DNA of 64,000 bases from Bombus terrestris (GCF_910591885.1 NC_063283.1:7301001-7365000); one strand, 5' to 3'. Counted from the first letter of the stretch, positions 47,572-60,526 are shown. Program-made: numbers and translations. The notes: generated by a model from the letters alone, not told the origin.

Positions 47572-48092
47572 TCGAGTTAACGTGGCAGGGCCGTCGCAAA
47601 AGCCACGAGGGCCCCGCTGCTTAAAGAGATTTCGAGTCGTTAGTCGAGTTACGAGTACGGGGTACCGCTCTCTCGGAAACCAAGGAAAAAGGGGTAGGAA
47701 GGGGCCGCTCATTCGATGGGGTGGGATGTCGGTAGATAGGGCGGGTGAAACACACCGAGGTTCAGAAAGAGGGTTCGGGAGAAGAGGTAGTAGTCGGTGG
47801 CGGCAGGAAGAAGAATATCGACCTCACGAGCTACCGTCCACCGTCGAAAACTCCTGTAATTAACGAACTTTTCGCCGGTTTTCCACTTCACGTCTTGCAG
47901 ACCCGTCTCTCCCACTCCCGCGAGCCGCGACCGCCCCCTGAAAAGCGGGTTTTGTTTGGCAAACTGCAATTTTTCTAAACGATCAAAGTGCTCCTACCCT
48001 CCATCCCTTCTACCCTCAGCCTCTCTTCTCTAGCTGCTGTACAACCATCGTGCCTCTTCTTCTCGTCTCTCCGCAGACGACTGGATTCCTCT

Positions 48093-48127
<35 letters not shown>

Positions 48128-50783
48128 AACGGTTTCAACGGACCGACTGCCGGAAGTCTCCTCGTAAAAATTGCATCGCCATTGTTTGAGGAGAGGTCGA
48201 GGAGAAGAAGCGGATGAAAGAGGTAAGATCGTTTCCTTGGGACGAGCACGAGCCACAAGGGCTGGTCGGTAAGGTCGGCTAAGGGGGGATAGAACGTCAT
48301 TAGCGGCCGCGCACCGTTTCGCCGCGAAACTTCGAAGCAATGAACCAAGCCGCGGCTTAATGAATCGAGCGTAATTGCGCCGAGAGAGCTTGACATTTCG
48401 TCGCGAGCTACCGAGCCCTCTTTCCGTTCCGCCTAATAACTCCCCGGCCCGAACTTCCGCCCGGCCTCCCGTCGCGATCGTCGCAACTCCCCCTGTCGCA
48501 AATTGCACCCCTACCCCACCCACTATCTTACCCCGTTATTCTTCCTTTATGGGGGAGAGAGAAGATTTATCCTGATCATCGATCGATGAACGATATCGAC
48601 CGACTGTTGCGGACCTACCGACTGATTGAGGGTTGCCAAGTCAGGTGGTTATTTGTGGTGAAATTATTGGGCTACTTGATTTTTATCGTGGCATTGATAC
48701 GTATTACGCGCGGGTCACGGATTCCGATTATTTTTAAGGCTATTTCTGCTACGGTGGATTCTTTCTCTTCTCTCTTTTATGGCTATCTTTTCTTCTTTTT
48801 TATTACATTTTATAACTAGGCTGGAATTTTGTTAACAGCAATGTAACAGCGAGCTGTACTCTGCATGTTTCATTCGTTAGTACATGTTTTTGATAATCCG
48901 TAAGCATGGCTTATTCCTATTATCATATTTTCTTATCAACTTGTTCTATTTTTTTATATTATTACACGCGTTACTAAACATTGCACCTATAATTCGGAGG
49001 AATCTTTATTTAAACTTAAATTATGGCGATAGTTCTATCGAAACGGGATTCTATATTCATGTTGGTTATTTTTTATTCCATCGATTTTCTTTTTATTATT
49101 TAGTCTTTATAATATAGTCGTGTTACTCCGTTACGCTTTATATTTATCTCCGTTTTATTTTTATTATTTGCTCTATATTCTTTATCATGTTATGCTTCAA
49201 TCTATATTATACTTTTACTTTTTCTGTATTCTTTATCCTTTTCTCAAACAACTTTAGATCTCATCTTCTAAAAAAGCTATATAAGGCAATCTTCGAAATT
49301 ACCATAGATTACAATCGTCTCTCAAGATAGAAATCCTTACAAGAGTTTACAAAATACGTTTCTTCGGGATACTTTGCAATGTGCTCTCTCTTTATACAGT
49401 ATATCAATTCTTCTCATTATTCTAGCTGTAAAATCATTAATGCAAGACCGTAAAAAAAAGTGCATACTACGTCAGATATGCTGTGTTTTATGTTAAGAGT
49501 CCGTTTTATTGTCGCGAGAGTATAATGCTTTGCATTCCGGACGCGTTCTCCAAACGTAAATTGGCTAGATAGACCGACAGCCTTAATTTTCAATAACCTT
49601 ATCGTAACATTACCGTAACAACAAGTTTTACATGCAAATTGGGGGAAAAAAGAATGAGAAAAATTAATACATACGTAAAGAAAAGTGCCGGGGCATATTT
49701 CGCCTCGCACTGATTACGCTCCGACAAAAAAATCCAGCGTATACAATATAAGAAGGGAGTTTCCTCGTTAAATAATTTTCTCCGGCAATTGCATGTATCT
49801 TAGAAAGGAATTATGATCGCGTTATCGTGGAACACACGGAACTTTTCTTGTGACTGGCGTGAGAAGAAAAAACGAAAGAGGAAATTTTTGTTGCTTGTAA
49901 CGAGGGAACTTTGCCAATTAATCTTCCATCCATTAAATTTAATCGAAAATGAAATTTCCGGTGTACGTATAATTAACATAATCTTACAAAGCGAGTAGCA
50001 ATTGTAACATTTTTGCTTAGCGTGTTTCATTAGCCGTTTTATTATCATGCACGAGTCGCAAAGCGGAATACAACTTGGCTCTGTTTTGCATTATAAACGT
50101 CGACGACCAGAACGCGGCTCGGCGACAAGTCAACAACAGACCGTCGACGAAGGATAAGCCTTTTAATAATCCTTTGCAAATCCAATTAAACGACGCTACG
50201 CGTCGTCGAGTCGCGATGGAAGACAGCGTCCAGACGCTATTGCCCTCCGACTCGCCTAGCGAAAAACAACGCGCTTATGAATTTATCAATGACTCTTGCC
50301 GCTTTTTCATCCTTTAACAATTTGTTTCCAGCGATAATTACTAGACAGTTTTAATAAAAATTCTTGCGAGCGTGTTACAACAGAATGATTTCAGAACGAT
50401 ACGAACGATGTATTAATATCTTCTAATTTAGATATTTGCCTATAGACGTCCTCCAATTGCAACTTTGTTCACTGTATTCCATCAATTCCTCTGTCAGTAA
50501 CACGAAACGTATTCACAAACTCCCACTAGACCTTATACCGTGCCAACGAAACATATTTTCCAGCCTAGCACGATCAGCGCGAGTCAAACAGCTGCCGATC
50601 CCGTTCTCCGTCGTCAGAGTCTCATCAAAATCGCCTCCCGTGGTTCGTCGCTGTTATTCATCCGTCGTCGACCAGAAGAGGAAGACCAGGCTAGGCGTGT
50701 GTACCAGAGACCCGACGCACTCGCTCTCCAAAAGAAGCCAATTAAACAAAAATCGAGCCCCGGAAAGACACAGAGTCGACGTT
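47572..50783. other. CpG-rich island then AT-rich DNA, no gene recognised
   Basis: The island at 47.3-48.56 kb is open on both strands (up to 143 codons) with Arg/Glu- or Ser/Leu-rich translations driven by a TC microsatellite. 48.6-50.0 kb is AT-rich with Phe/Ile/Tyr-rich short frames typical of chance. Confidence 0.35.
48102..48125. repeat. TC microsatellite
   Basis: Twelve TC dinucleotides in a row in the CpG-rich island. Confidence 0.9.
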
Positions 50784-50880
50784 AAAAAGAAAAAAAGAAA
50801 GAGAGAAAGAGGAGGAAAAAAAAGAAGGGAGAAACGGGAAGAAAGAAAGAAGGGGGTGGGTAAAAAAAAAGAGAGGAATC
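50784..50880. repeat. Long homopurine tract (~97 bp)
   Basis: A/G-only sequence except for isolated C and T. It includes GAAAGAAAG, GGAGGAAAAAAAAG and GGGGGTGGG. Strand asymmetry of this length can adopt triplex or H-DNA structures. It explains the Lys/Arg/Glu-rich stretch of the open frame crossing it (50436-50999), which has no ATG before its last dozen codons. Confidence 0.85.
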
Positions 50881-51306
50881 AAATATTTCGTTTGCCTCGA
50901 CGACTATCCCCCCGGAGGCTGTTCTCCTTTGGCGAGGGTCAGAAAGGGTCCGTGTGCTCGTCGGCCATGTTGAAAGTGACTATCTTACGAGGGCGTTAGC
51001 GCATGTTTGACTTGTCAAAGAGCTTCACCCCCTCCCTTGTCTCTCCGCCGCCGCTTCGGCCTGCCTTTGCGTCTCTTTAGGGGTTCTTCTTCCCGCCTCT
51101 GTCTCGTACTGTCCGACATCGACCATAGTAATTCCCTTCGCTCTACCCTCTTCCGTCGCCTCTTCTTCCGTATCCGCCACCCTACCAACCACCCTCCTCC
51201 CCTTCCGACGTATCCCTCTCACTATTCACATCTCTTCGTTACTCTCCGTTGTTCTCTCTTTTCCTTCCGCGACCAACGTCAGTCGTCGGCAACACGTAGC
51301 GCCGAA

Positions 51307-51657
51307 ATGTCGATTCCCGCTTTGCTATTCATACGACCACCCCCGCTGTTCGCCACCCCGTTGTTCAATCCCACGCAGTCGCTAGACTCTCTCGTTTCGG
51401 CTGGTTCGTCCATCACTTATCGTCAAGACACAAGCTCGAACGTGTCGAGCTGTCGGTTGCACCGAGAACTTGGTATTGTCGAGAGGTGTTGTCCATGCCC
51501 AATGGCCGAGCTGCTCTCCCTTATCGCGACCCCGAAGAGGACCAGCGTAGATGCTATCTCTCAAGGGGAAAATTCGACGATCGGGAAAACGCTGCTCCGT
51601 TCGAGCGGAGGGAGCCTTTTGGCGAGTCTTGTGCAGCAGGAGGAGGAGGTTGTTTGA
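51307..51657 (+). CDS. Unrecognised 116-residue ATG frame followed directly by AATAAA (doubtful)
   Basis: The ATG has A at -3. The peptide begins MSIPALLFIRPPPLFATPL, is Ser/Leu-rich, has a CCPCP cluster near residue 60 and ends with a Gln/Glu run. AATAAA lies at 51661-51666, four bases past the TGA at 51655-51657. The frame is also open upstream of the ATG to about 51007, in a pyrimidine-rich stretch where stops are rare. No domain recognised. It could be a late exon of a gene or a chance frame. Confidence 0.17.
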   Translation: MSIPALLFIRPPPLFATPLFNPTQSLDSLVSAGSSITYRQDTSSNVSSCRLHRELGIVERCCPCPMAELLSLIATPKRTSVDAISQGENSTIGKTLLRSSGGSLLASLVQQEEEVV

Positions 51658-51666
51658 TTTAATAAA

Positions 51667-54118
51667 GATATCCCTGGACCCCTTTTTTGTTCTATTTTGT
51701 TTGCGATTTAAGTTGAACGTGTATCTTGCTTCTTCCCTTCTCTGTTCCCTTTTTTAATCGATCGTGTCATCGAAGATTCCCCTCAAATCATCGCTATGTA
51801 GTTCATAGTCTATAGGAAGAATTGGCTTGTTTGAAGAAATTGAGTAAATTGTATCGTTTGATTTAAAATTTCCAAGTCGTCCTTTATAGACAAGGAATAA
51901 GCATCTAGAAATTAAAAAATCTCATATCCTGTGATTCTATAAAGTTTGAAGAAATTTAAGTATCTGATGGTAACATCATCTTTATATAACGAAGCTCTGT
52001 ATTGTCTATTGTCTAAACACGTCCTTGGTATCGTAACAAAAAGCAATAAGTTTAGTTACATTTTTGAATAACGTTGCATAAAACGAACATTCGACATTCC
52101 ACGAAAACCACCGAAATGCGTAGATTTCTTTCGAACGATGAAGAAAATTTCATACCCAGGAATCGCCTAGGAATTAAGATGTCCAGACTCGAAACCAATT
52201 TGGTATCAGATACGATACGATCTGAATCACGATGCACCCCAGTAGTTGAACAACAGGGGGTCGAATCGAGGAAATTCCAATTTAACGAGCTTCGGACGAC
52301 AAGAGCGTCGAAGATTAAAGGGTGTGGTGGTTCGCGGTCGGTCGCGGAAAATAAAAACGGTCGCCTCGTGGGCCATGTATCACCTTTTATTAAACGATAA
52401 ATCGACGCAACGAAACTGTCCCCTTCTCGCTCTATGCGCAACCCCTTTCGAAGGCATCCACGGTGGTGGCCGCGTGGAGAAACGGAGACAAGCTTTCTGT
52501 ATCTACGAGAGAGATATATATCGCGTTCTCGATGTATCTTGTCACGACGAGTAAAGGAAAAGAAAGACGCGCGCGGTTCGGTTCCTCGACGCGTGTCGAG
52601 CGAACGAAGAGGAAATCAAGAGGAGAGGGCAGATGCTATGGCTGGCAGAATATAAATGGGCGACGGAACTGCGTCGTTATCCCGGTAATTTGTCGATCGC
52701 CTTGGTCGCGAGCATCGTGTGATCGCGATCGATCATCTTCTCTTCTCTTCTCTTTCCTCTTGTACTTTTTTCCCCTCCTTCCGAGGGCTGGTATTTTTAG
52801 AGTTCCATGAATGGAGCAATCGAAACTGCGTGTAGGAGAATTCACCAAGCCTTATGCATTACGTAAGGGAAGGATATTTAAAGAGTTTTATTATACTTGA
52901 GTATTTTTATAAGTATCGATAGTAACAAGAGACGATGCAGAATTATGAGATGTATTAGGTGGAGTGATAAGTTCGTTCACCTCTTGATACGATGCCGAGC
53001 ACGATACGAGTGAAATTTTATTCATTGTTCGTTCGTTTCTCCGTTTATCAAAAGACCAGAGTCGCAAAGATGATGACGTTTATTCGATTTTTTGATACTA
53101 GAGAAAAGAAATGTTTTATTTTCTCCTTGAATGTGATTAGTTCTAAGAATCGTCCAGATGGATAATCTAGTAGGAGAAAGATATTCATAAAATTCGACAC
53201 GTCCCTTTAGTTTCTTAGCAGACAATTTTCTCCTACGCTACCGTAGCTGATCTACTCTCGTTCGTAACACCTCTGAGATTTCCGGGATGTTTGAAGAACA
53301 AGTCACGCTTCCATCGAATTTTAATTCACCAACTAACAATATCAATACACAAACAAATTACAAATTGCAATTCCCTTTCGCGAGTTCGTAATTTTTCGTC
53401 AAACAGGATGACGAGGAAACTCGTAATTTGTAAAACTAGTTCATAAAATTACATTTGCTTTATTGACAAAACTTTTGCTGTTATAAGCAAGGATAATTTA
53501 TTGCAACCGATATTACTTCAATCATGTTAACACAAGTGCCGATAATTTCTTTCAAGGAGACCAAAAAAAAAAAGAAGGAAGAAAAAGGAAATTTTTTAAG
53601 GAGTCATCGACCGAACCGTTTCCTCAAGCGATGGAAACGAGGTCTATCGGTTGTCAATGAACCCAATTCGTATCGATGACTAGCGTTGAGTCACGCGCGA
53701 GCACTCCTCAGCGCCGCGTTTTTGATTAATATCCGACGGCCGTAATTACGAAAATGGCGGTTGTGTCCTCTCCTCGCCGTCTTTTCCTCGTCTCTCGTTC
53801 CCTCGTGGAGCGAGTCAAGCGACGCCCGTACTCGGTGATTAAAACCTCCGGCACGCGGGATCACGCACCCAGGTGCGTGCCCGGGAATACACGCTCGAAT
53901 TCCCTATCTCTGGCATAGCTTTATCGTTAATTACCCTGGATTAATTACATCGATCAGGCAGCCACGACAAATACAGCCGGCAGTACGATGCGGATTAATT
54001 TTGCCGCGCCAACGGCGCGTCTTTAATTTTTAAACTAGCCCCATAGACGAGAGATAGGGGCAGAAAGAAGGGGTTGTCGCTTTGAATACGAAAGTTTTTG
54101 TTTTCAGCGATGAGACGG
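51667..54118. other. No gene recognised
   Basis: CpG-rich patches lie at 52.2-52.8 and 53.6-54.06 kb. TTAGGTGGAGTGATAAGTTC at 52955, preceded by TA, resembles a mariner-type end but has no inverted partner. Overlapping frames at 52052-52810 on both strands lack domains. Confidence 0.35.
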
Positions 54119-54119
54119 T

Positions 54120-54147
54120 CTTTTATTTCTTTCTTTATTTATTTACA
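54120..54147 (-). repeat. A-rich TAAA-type 3' tail of the retrotransposon relic
   Basis: On the minus strand the element ends ATGTAAATAAATAAAGAAAG then AAATAAAA. Simple TAAA repeats at the 3' end are usual for several non-LTR clades and mark the insertion boundary. A target-site duplication cannot be assessed because the 5' end is not defined. Confidence 0.65.
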
Positions 54148-54185
54148 TTCTACAGTATATAACGGTCGACAAATATAAAAAGAGA

Positions 54186-55022
54186 TCAGCGTGAAAGCGG
54201 AGAAAGAAAACTACGTCTGAAGGTGTTGAAGAAAAAAGGGATCGATCTCGTCGTGGTACAAATTTGCGTTCGTAATGACGTACGACTATTAATATAATTA
54301 CGTTGGTCGTAGCGGATTTTACCAGAAAAGGGAACGGTGTCGAATAGGAGTCCGATAAATGGAAAGATAGAAATGCCTTAAAATGGACAATTTATTAAAC
54401 CGTTCGGTATCTTGAAACGTGAAAAGAACAGGTGAAGCAGCGGACGATCACGATCAAGCGCCTTGAGATTTAAAAGGTTCGAGATTCGCGAATAATCGCG
54501 ATCGTCGAAGGACATCGGACAATCGAGAAAGCGTGCAGCTAAACGTAGGAATCTGTGTTCTATATGTTTCCAGATTATTTATGAGATAATGATGGTAATG
54601 TGCCCAGATGACAGAGCAGTAGCCTAAGTGGGTTCTAGCCAGAGCACGATATAACAGCCTAAGAGTATAGACATTCTTAAACAACTTTGACGATCTATAG
54701 ATAAAACCAAGAGTCTTTAGTGCGGTGCTAGTAACGTTCGTTTTGTGAGATGTGGAAGAAAGATTGGACGAAAAAATTACACGGAGGTCACGAATGTTTA
54801 TTACAGAAGAAAGAATGGAGACATGGATGGAGTAGTTACAAACTACAAAATGTAGCGGTACTCGCACGAGAGAATCGAATAATCGAGCATTCCATGAATA
54901 TCCAGCTGCAGTCTGTTGTTAATGTACCAAGACTCAAGACTCAATGTTTAGAATGTCACGTTCGATCGATTTGTGGCTACGATAGTAGGACTATCGATAG
55001 AACGATATAGCTTCGAATCGTC
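54186..55022 (-). pseudogene. Reverse transcriptase pseudogene of the relic element
   Basis: The longest intact frame (54454-54867, 137 residues) covers the thumb-side region from CSIIRFSRA's neighbour to the point where the frame is lost in THRTQ-like codons. Similarity resumes one base off and continues to about 54186, with a TAA inside (near NGLINCPF). Upstream, the FVDD segment is in a different frame again. An intact protein of this type would continue several hundred residues further N-terminal. It makes no product now. Confidence 0.8.
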
Positions 55023-55110
55023 TACAAATAGCAGAAACGAGCGGTAAGAAAAGTGGTTTGTACGATAAAATCGTCGATTGGCTACGTAGGAGATTTTTCA
55101 TGTACAATCG

Positions 55111-56620
55111 TCAATAGAAGATCGACAAAGTGTATATATCGCGGACATGACGCAGCTAAGAGCGTATTTTCCAACTTGGCTGTTCGGCATCGGTTTAGCA
55201 AAGGCGTTGGATGACCGATGTCGCGTTGTCACGTGGATCGCCAGAGTACACGTGGAAATGCCAACGAAGAAAGCTGTAGGAACTTAGTCAGTCAGTCAAT
55301 TTGTACGCTGTATAGATCCGCCAAGAATAAGGTCGGTAACAATCCTGTCTGTCCGTCTGTCTTTTCCCTGCATCTTCCTACAAAAGAAAAATCATTGTGT
55401 GGTGGACAAGTTAACTAATTGCTTATTATGTAACTATAATCAAACAGTATTAACGTTTGCAGGATTAGGATTCAAATATTTTACAATAGATTGCTTGTAT
55501 CTTACTTTTTCATAATCGTCGATAGTTTATATATTTTATCTAAGAATTCCAAATATGAGGGTGTAAATTAGAATATTACATTGCTCGTTAACTCCGAAGG
55601 CACGTGACCTTACAGAGCGTTAACTAACCCCAAACCTCGCTGTCACACCCCATCCATAATACTTCTATAGGACCACCATCGTATCCTGTAAATCTCCTTC
55701 ACCCTTCGTCCCTAAAAAATTATCAAACCTCGCCGAAACAAAGACAGTAGGATCCTCGAATTACGATGTAACGTCCAAGCGTTTCCATTAATTACGCTGC
55801 ACCCCATTCGTACGGCGGAACAAAGAGATTCACGATGCCTACGTAAGTAATGGGTCGACGATGGTTCAAAGGTATACACGGCCCTGTGTTTTCAGAAAAA
55901 TTCGCTTCCAGTCGCGTGTCAAGATTTCAAGAAGAATTGAAGGCGCGTGCAAGAGCGAGGGAGTCGCAGGATGCTCCCGCCTTTGTGACGACTCAAAGTT
56001 TTCTCGTCTTTCCCGGCCCTCTTTCACCCTCCTTCGATCCCCTAAACCCGAGGATCTCACGCCCCTTCGCTCCTCCGAAAGCTTCGTTCCACTCGTTTTT
56101 TAACCTTTTCATCTGCTTCCGCCAGAGTGCATCCAGCTATTGCAATCCGAATAAATGACCGAGCCAGCGCCACTCTTTGTTACTAGCGGGCGAAAGTTCG
56201 CCGCAAAGGTTACGAGATTTACGCTCAGCGCGACGATTCACTCGCGCGTTCCCCGCTCCCAGTCACGAGACATAAAAGAGTTCCTGGATCGGCGACTCCG
56301 GTGTTCGATTGCTCTATTGCATGGAACTGATTTGTTGCGGATATTTGCTATTCAACGCTAGCTTTTTTGCTCCTCTGTGTGTTTTCGTTGTACCATTTTC
56401 TTTTCTTTTTTGTTGCATCTCTCTTTGGTTTATCAAAGATTTCACTTCAGAGGCGAAGCAACTGTCGGAGCTGAAGAATTCGGATTTTACCGGGCTTTAT
56501 ATTTTTTGGTTCAGATATTAATTGCACTCGTACATCTATCCGTGTGCAGGATGATAACAATTTGAATGTGGAATGTTAATTAAAAATTGGGAAAGTTTGG
56601 GAGAAACTTTTGTAATAAAA
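55111..56620. other. No gene recognised
   Basis: AT-rich DNA with a GC-rich patch at 55.8-56.3 kb that is open in two plus frames and one minus frame without domains. Three CACGTG sites lie at about 55230, 55249 and 55602. Confidence 0.35.
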
Positions 56621-56632
56621 CGCGCGCGCGCG
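56621..56632. repeat. (CG)6 run
   Basis: Twelve bases of alternating C and G in AT-rich surroundings. Alternating CG is the classic left-handed (Z) DNA former and a dense CpG target. Confidence 0.95.
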
Positions 56633-59600
56633 AAGTTCTGCAGTGTAGAAATAGATTTTATGTAAAAAAGTTGTTTGTTAATATAGAGTACACGATAATG
56701 ACGGGTATATCGGGGATGAATCTTGCTAATGGTATTAATAATTTGGCAATTAATTTTGATTAATTAACCGACCCTCGGTGGCAACTTTTGTATCGTAAAA
56801 TTGATATAAAACGAGGCATAAAATTATTCGAAGAACTCCATCGCGCGGATATAAATGTCCGACAATAAAAAAGACGTTAGCGAGAAATAAATTACTTGTT
56901 CATATTATCGATTATACTGATCAAGATCGATTTTGCATAATTTTAGACTCTTCATCTTCATAGAATATGCAAAATCAGTCTTAATTTCGCTAATCCAACA
57001 ATCGAGAATATTGTTCCGTACGTACGATTTTTGTATTCCCAAAAATTCATACGAAAACTGCTGAATAGTGTCGTCCGACAATCGCAACATGAAGGATCTA
57101 CTACGCGATAGTAATCTATTGATCTGACACAAATATCTACGTACTAGTAATTTATCAGAACGTGCTTCGGTGATTCACAAATTGAACGCAATCAATTATG
57201 GAACCTCGTTCTCCTTAAACTAAAAATGAAACGAAATGCGCGCAGTTTGCGCGAAAGAAGCATAGTTTTTGCCTATCCAAGTTAGAAGGCCGTCTAGGAT
57301 CGATCGATCGCTGGCAAGTTGGTCACCGCTCGATGAACAAAACCTAATGGCTCCGTTGTTGACGTAGGTAACGACGTTTAATGGATCGTGCCGAGCTTTG
57401 CAATGAAAACAACTGTTCGATAAAAGAGACGGGGGATGGGAAGAGGGATGCAGGAAGAAAGAGGGAGAAAGAGGGAGCACTGGAAAGTAGGGACCGAGTA
57501 TAAAGCGTGGTAAATGGAATCGCTATTACTACGTAACAACGCGTCCAGCCCTCGGTGAATACCTCTCTCTCTCTGATTCCATGCGCTACTTAACGACGTC
57601 TTTAAATAATATTCCACGAGGTAACCTCGTTCTCGCTTAAATACCTTCTTAAAATTTATTTAACCACCGAGCACGTTCGTCAGTCAGCTTCTCTGTTTGA
57701 TTTTTCGTTCGATTTGCAACTAGTGCTGCCCTAGCCGAATAAAGGCGAATAAAGTATCTCGTCATAGCGAATTTCCTATATAAACATAGATTTATAAATG
57801 CTTTATCGACTCTTCGTGAAAATTAGCACGAAGAAAGTGTGTTACAACGAAGCAGCTTTTCTCTGGTTTCTTTATAAATCCCAGTTTACGGGCAACGTAT
57901 TTGTGATAATTGCAGCAACTACGAGCGAAAATCTCGTTGGTTATCTGCGAGACGTTAAGAGACTGCAAGATAATCCGTGTAAATAATTTGTATAAAAGTC
58001 GTAGAAAGTTGTCAAGGAAACCCGTGTATAACCATAAATCGTCTTTACCTTTATAAAAGATACCAAAGGCGCGTTGACGAGACCAAATACCATTACCGGT
58101 AACCTCCGACGATCTCCGGCACGAACCATAAAACGGCGAATCTCAGTTACAATAACCATTTCGTCGTTTCTCACCTTCGTTTTACGGCGAACGATCTTCG
58201 TCGTTTTCATCACGATCCGCGTAAAATTCCATCTTCCCCTTTTCGGGCTCTCGATCTAACGACATTCTCGCGAACGATATTCTGGCCGGAAGCGCGCTCT
58301 CTAATCTTAGAACGAGGCGCGTAGCGCGATCAAAGATCGCGTGTCAGACTCTCGGACGTCGCAGCTGGCGCGGTGAAATTCGTCGATTCACGACGACTAT
58401 TTTACGAGCATAATCGCTCGTGGAATTAGAGGATAGCTGGCGTTGCAATTACAGCTACGTTTCTGCGACCGTCCCTGCAACGTTCCATCCGGTTCCTTCG
58501 AACGAGCCATTTTTATAGCCAGTCTTTATCGTGCTACCAAGCTGAACGACATTTATCGTTTTTAATCTGGCCCAGACTTATTACTCGTTACGATACTTTA
58601 CGGTCCATCAAGGCGACCAAGCGGCCCCGATAACCAAGATATTCCGGACCCTCTCGAAATTCCTCGCCGGCTCGCGATTAACCCTTCGGCTTGGTACACT
58701 GGCTCGATACTGTGCTCCGATTTTACTTTATTGTATATTCTTGCACAAGATGGCCATTCACTAGATATATATAAATCTCACGCGATCTTCGTTCGCGTGG
58801 TATCTTCTGTATTTTCTTTTACTGAGAATTCGTCCAGAGACCTTAAGACGAGCGTCGAGAGTAAATATCGCGGATACTCCTACGATGATTCGTTTTTCTC
58901 CCGAGAATTCTTTGAATATTGTTCTCCTTTCTTGTCCTTCTATTCTACATTCTTCGATGAAATATTTATTGCTGCTGGATTTTCCCTAGCTTCTGTTTGG
59001 ATAATATTCTGCGTACTTTCTGAATTTTACAAAGGCCATTTTTTTACATCTTCTAAGGCGAATATCGATAGCAAATACGTCGAATTCTTCTATTATAAAG
59101 TATTCGAACGTCGTCTGTTTCTTCTTCCTATCGCGGTTCTCGGGTACAACGTGTACCTGTCATTTGAAGTTATAGGTATAAGAATAAAGAAACGATTCAG
59201 GTTAATAGATCTTTGTACGAGTAAATTCTGACAAATTTTCTCGTTCGAAAATCCAAAGTATCGTCGTGAATAGCCGGCCACGGAAGAGAAGATATTATTC
59301 GGAGCAATAATAATTTGGAATGAAGAGGGCCGAATGCTTTTCTACGGATTTAAATGGCGGGCCGAGCTTGCGATACGGTTATCTCCGCGCGTGCTTAAAA
59401 TACTCGAGTTAACGCAAGATGATCTATTCGAATCCACGTTCCAGCGCGATTCACGGGTTTCTGGAAAGATGTATGGCAGGTTTTAGGTGGAAAGATAATA
59501 TTCCTTTTAGAGTAACAACCGTAGGAATGTATCATCTCAAGAGGCTAACGTTCAACACATACTTTTCCATTTTCCCAACTATTAATTCAATCTGGAGTTT

Positions 59601-60526
59601 GTAGATAAAGATTCAAGCGTAATTTATTTATTTCAGGAAGCTCGAATCTATGATTAATGCACTTCTAAAGAACATATTCGTCGATTTAAAACATATACGT
59701 ACAGGTTCGTTTATCGTGTCCTTCTAATCAGTATAATAATAGACGTACCTAATTTGCATATATCTTTTCCTTGTAACATAAATTACATTACGAAGATGCC
59801 CGTATACTTTCTAGCGATAACGTACTCTTGACTGTTAGGAAGGGAAAAAGAAGAGGAAAGACGAAAGTTGAAGTTGGGAAACTGTTAAGGAAAAACTATC
59901 CCAGCATTTTAAAATCCCTCGAGAGGCTCTTCCTGTCTTCCCTTTTTCAGGGTGATTGTGTAAGACGATACTAGAAAGGACAGTCGACAGCGGTGGTTTG
60001 AAGATGGGAACCACCTCTAAACGCACGGAAAAGCACGTCCTATGACGTTGGTCCTCCCTTTATCCTTGTTATTTCTCAAACGTTTCAAGCTTATCGATTT
60101 TTTATCGATTTCAATGGAGTAAGAATAACTAGAGTTGTACTGGTTTATGGATATTGAATTTCTATGAATTCATATTTTCGCGAATGCAATTAAACAAACG
60201 AAATGCAGATTTGTCGCTTCGCTTATCTAGGAGCGTATCCTTTCAAACTACTTTGTGTCTCATTCGTTGAATTATAAAAATTGTTTCGATATAACCATTT
60301 TATTCGACGACATGTATTTGTCCCTTAAGAATTCTCTCAATTGTACCTGTTTCAAGTGAAACACTATAGGTTTGAAAATTTTCCTCCGAACGATAATAAC
60401 GGAACAGAAATTTAGAAACGAGTAGTAGTCTGTCGTTAAAAATCCAACGTAAAATCGTTCTAAAAAGACCAGGATTTCTCGTTCGTTCTCACTTTATTAA
60501 CGTCAAAGTTATGAAATTGTAGCGTG
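56633..60526. other. No gene recognised
   Basis: A plus-strand frame is open from about 58566 to 59231 (221 codons) but contains no methionine at all, so it is treated as chance or, at most, an internal exon. CpG-rich DNA covers 58.05-58.7 kb. The rest is AT-rich. Confidence 0.35.

Larger units (their letters stand above)
54119..55110 (-). mobile_element. Inactive non-LTR retrotransposon relic (Jockey-like), 3' part
   Basis: On the minus strand the order is that of a non-LTR reverse transcriptase C-terminal half. FLLFVDDSKLYRSI holds the catalytic Asp pair (codons 55017-55022; Ala before the pair is Val). Then come WYINNRLQLDI, CSIIRFSRA, ALKTLGFIYRSSKLFKN and LYRALARTHLGYCSVIW. In the next frame follow RFLRLAARFLDCPMSFDD, SRISNLLNLKALD and NGLINCP, ending near 54186. 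At least three frame changes and internal stops break it. The 5' half, including endonuclease and early palm motifs, is missing or unrecognisable. After the stop comes a short UTR and a TAAA-type tail, the usual 3' end of such elements. No flanking gene is involved. Confidence 0.86.

Noticed and set aside
50436..50999. 187-codon basic frame
   Set aside because: Starts at TTG, has no ATG until the last dozen codons, and its Lys/Arg/Glu run is the translation of a purine tract.
58731..59231. 166-codon plus-strand frame as a complete gene
   Set aside because: The nominal start is TTG, the frame has no ATG anywhere, and nuclear genes of animals rarely start at TTG.
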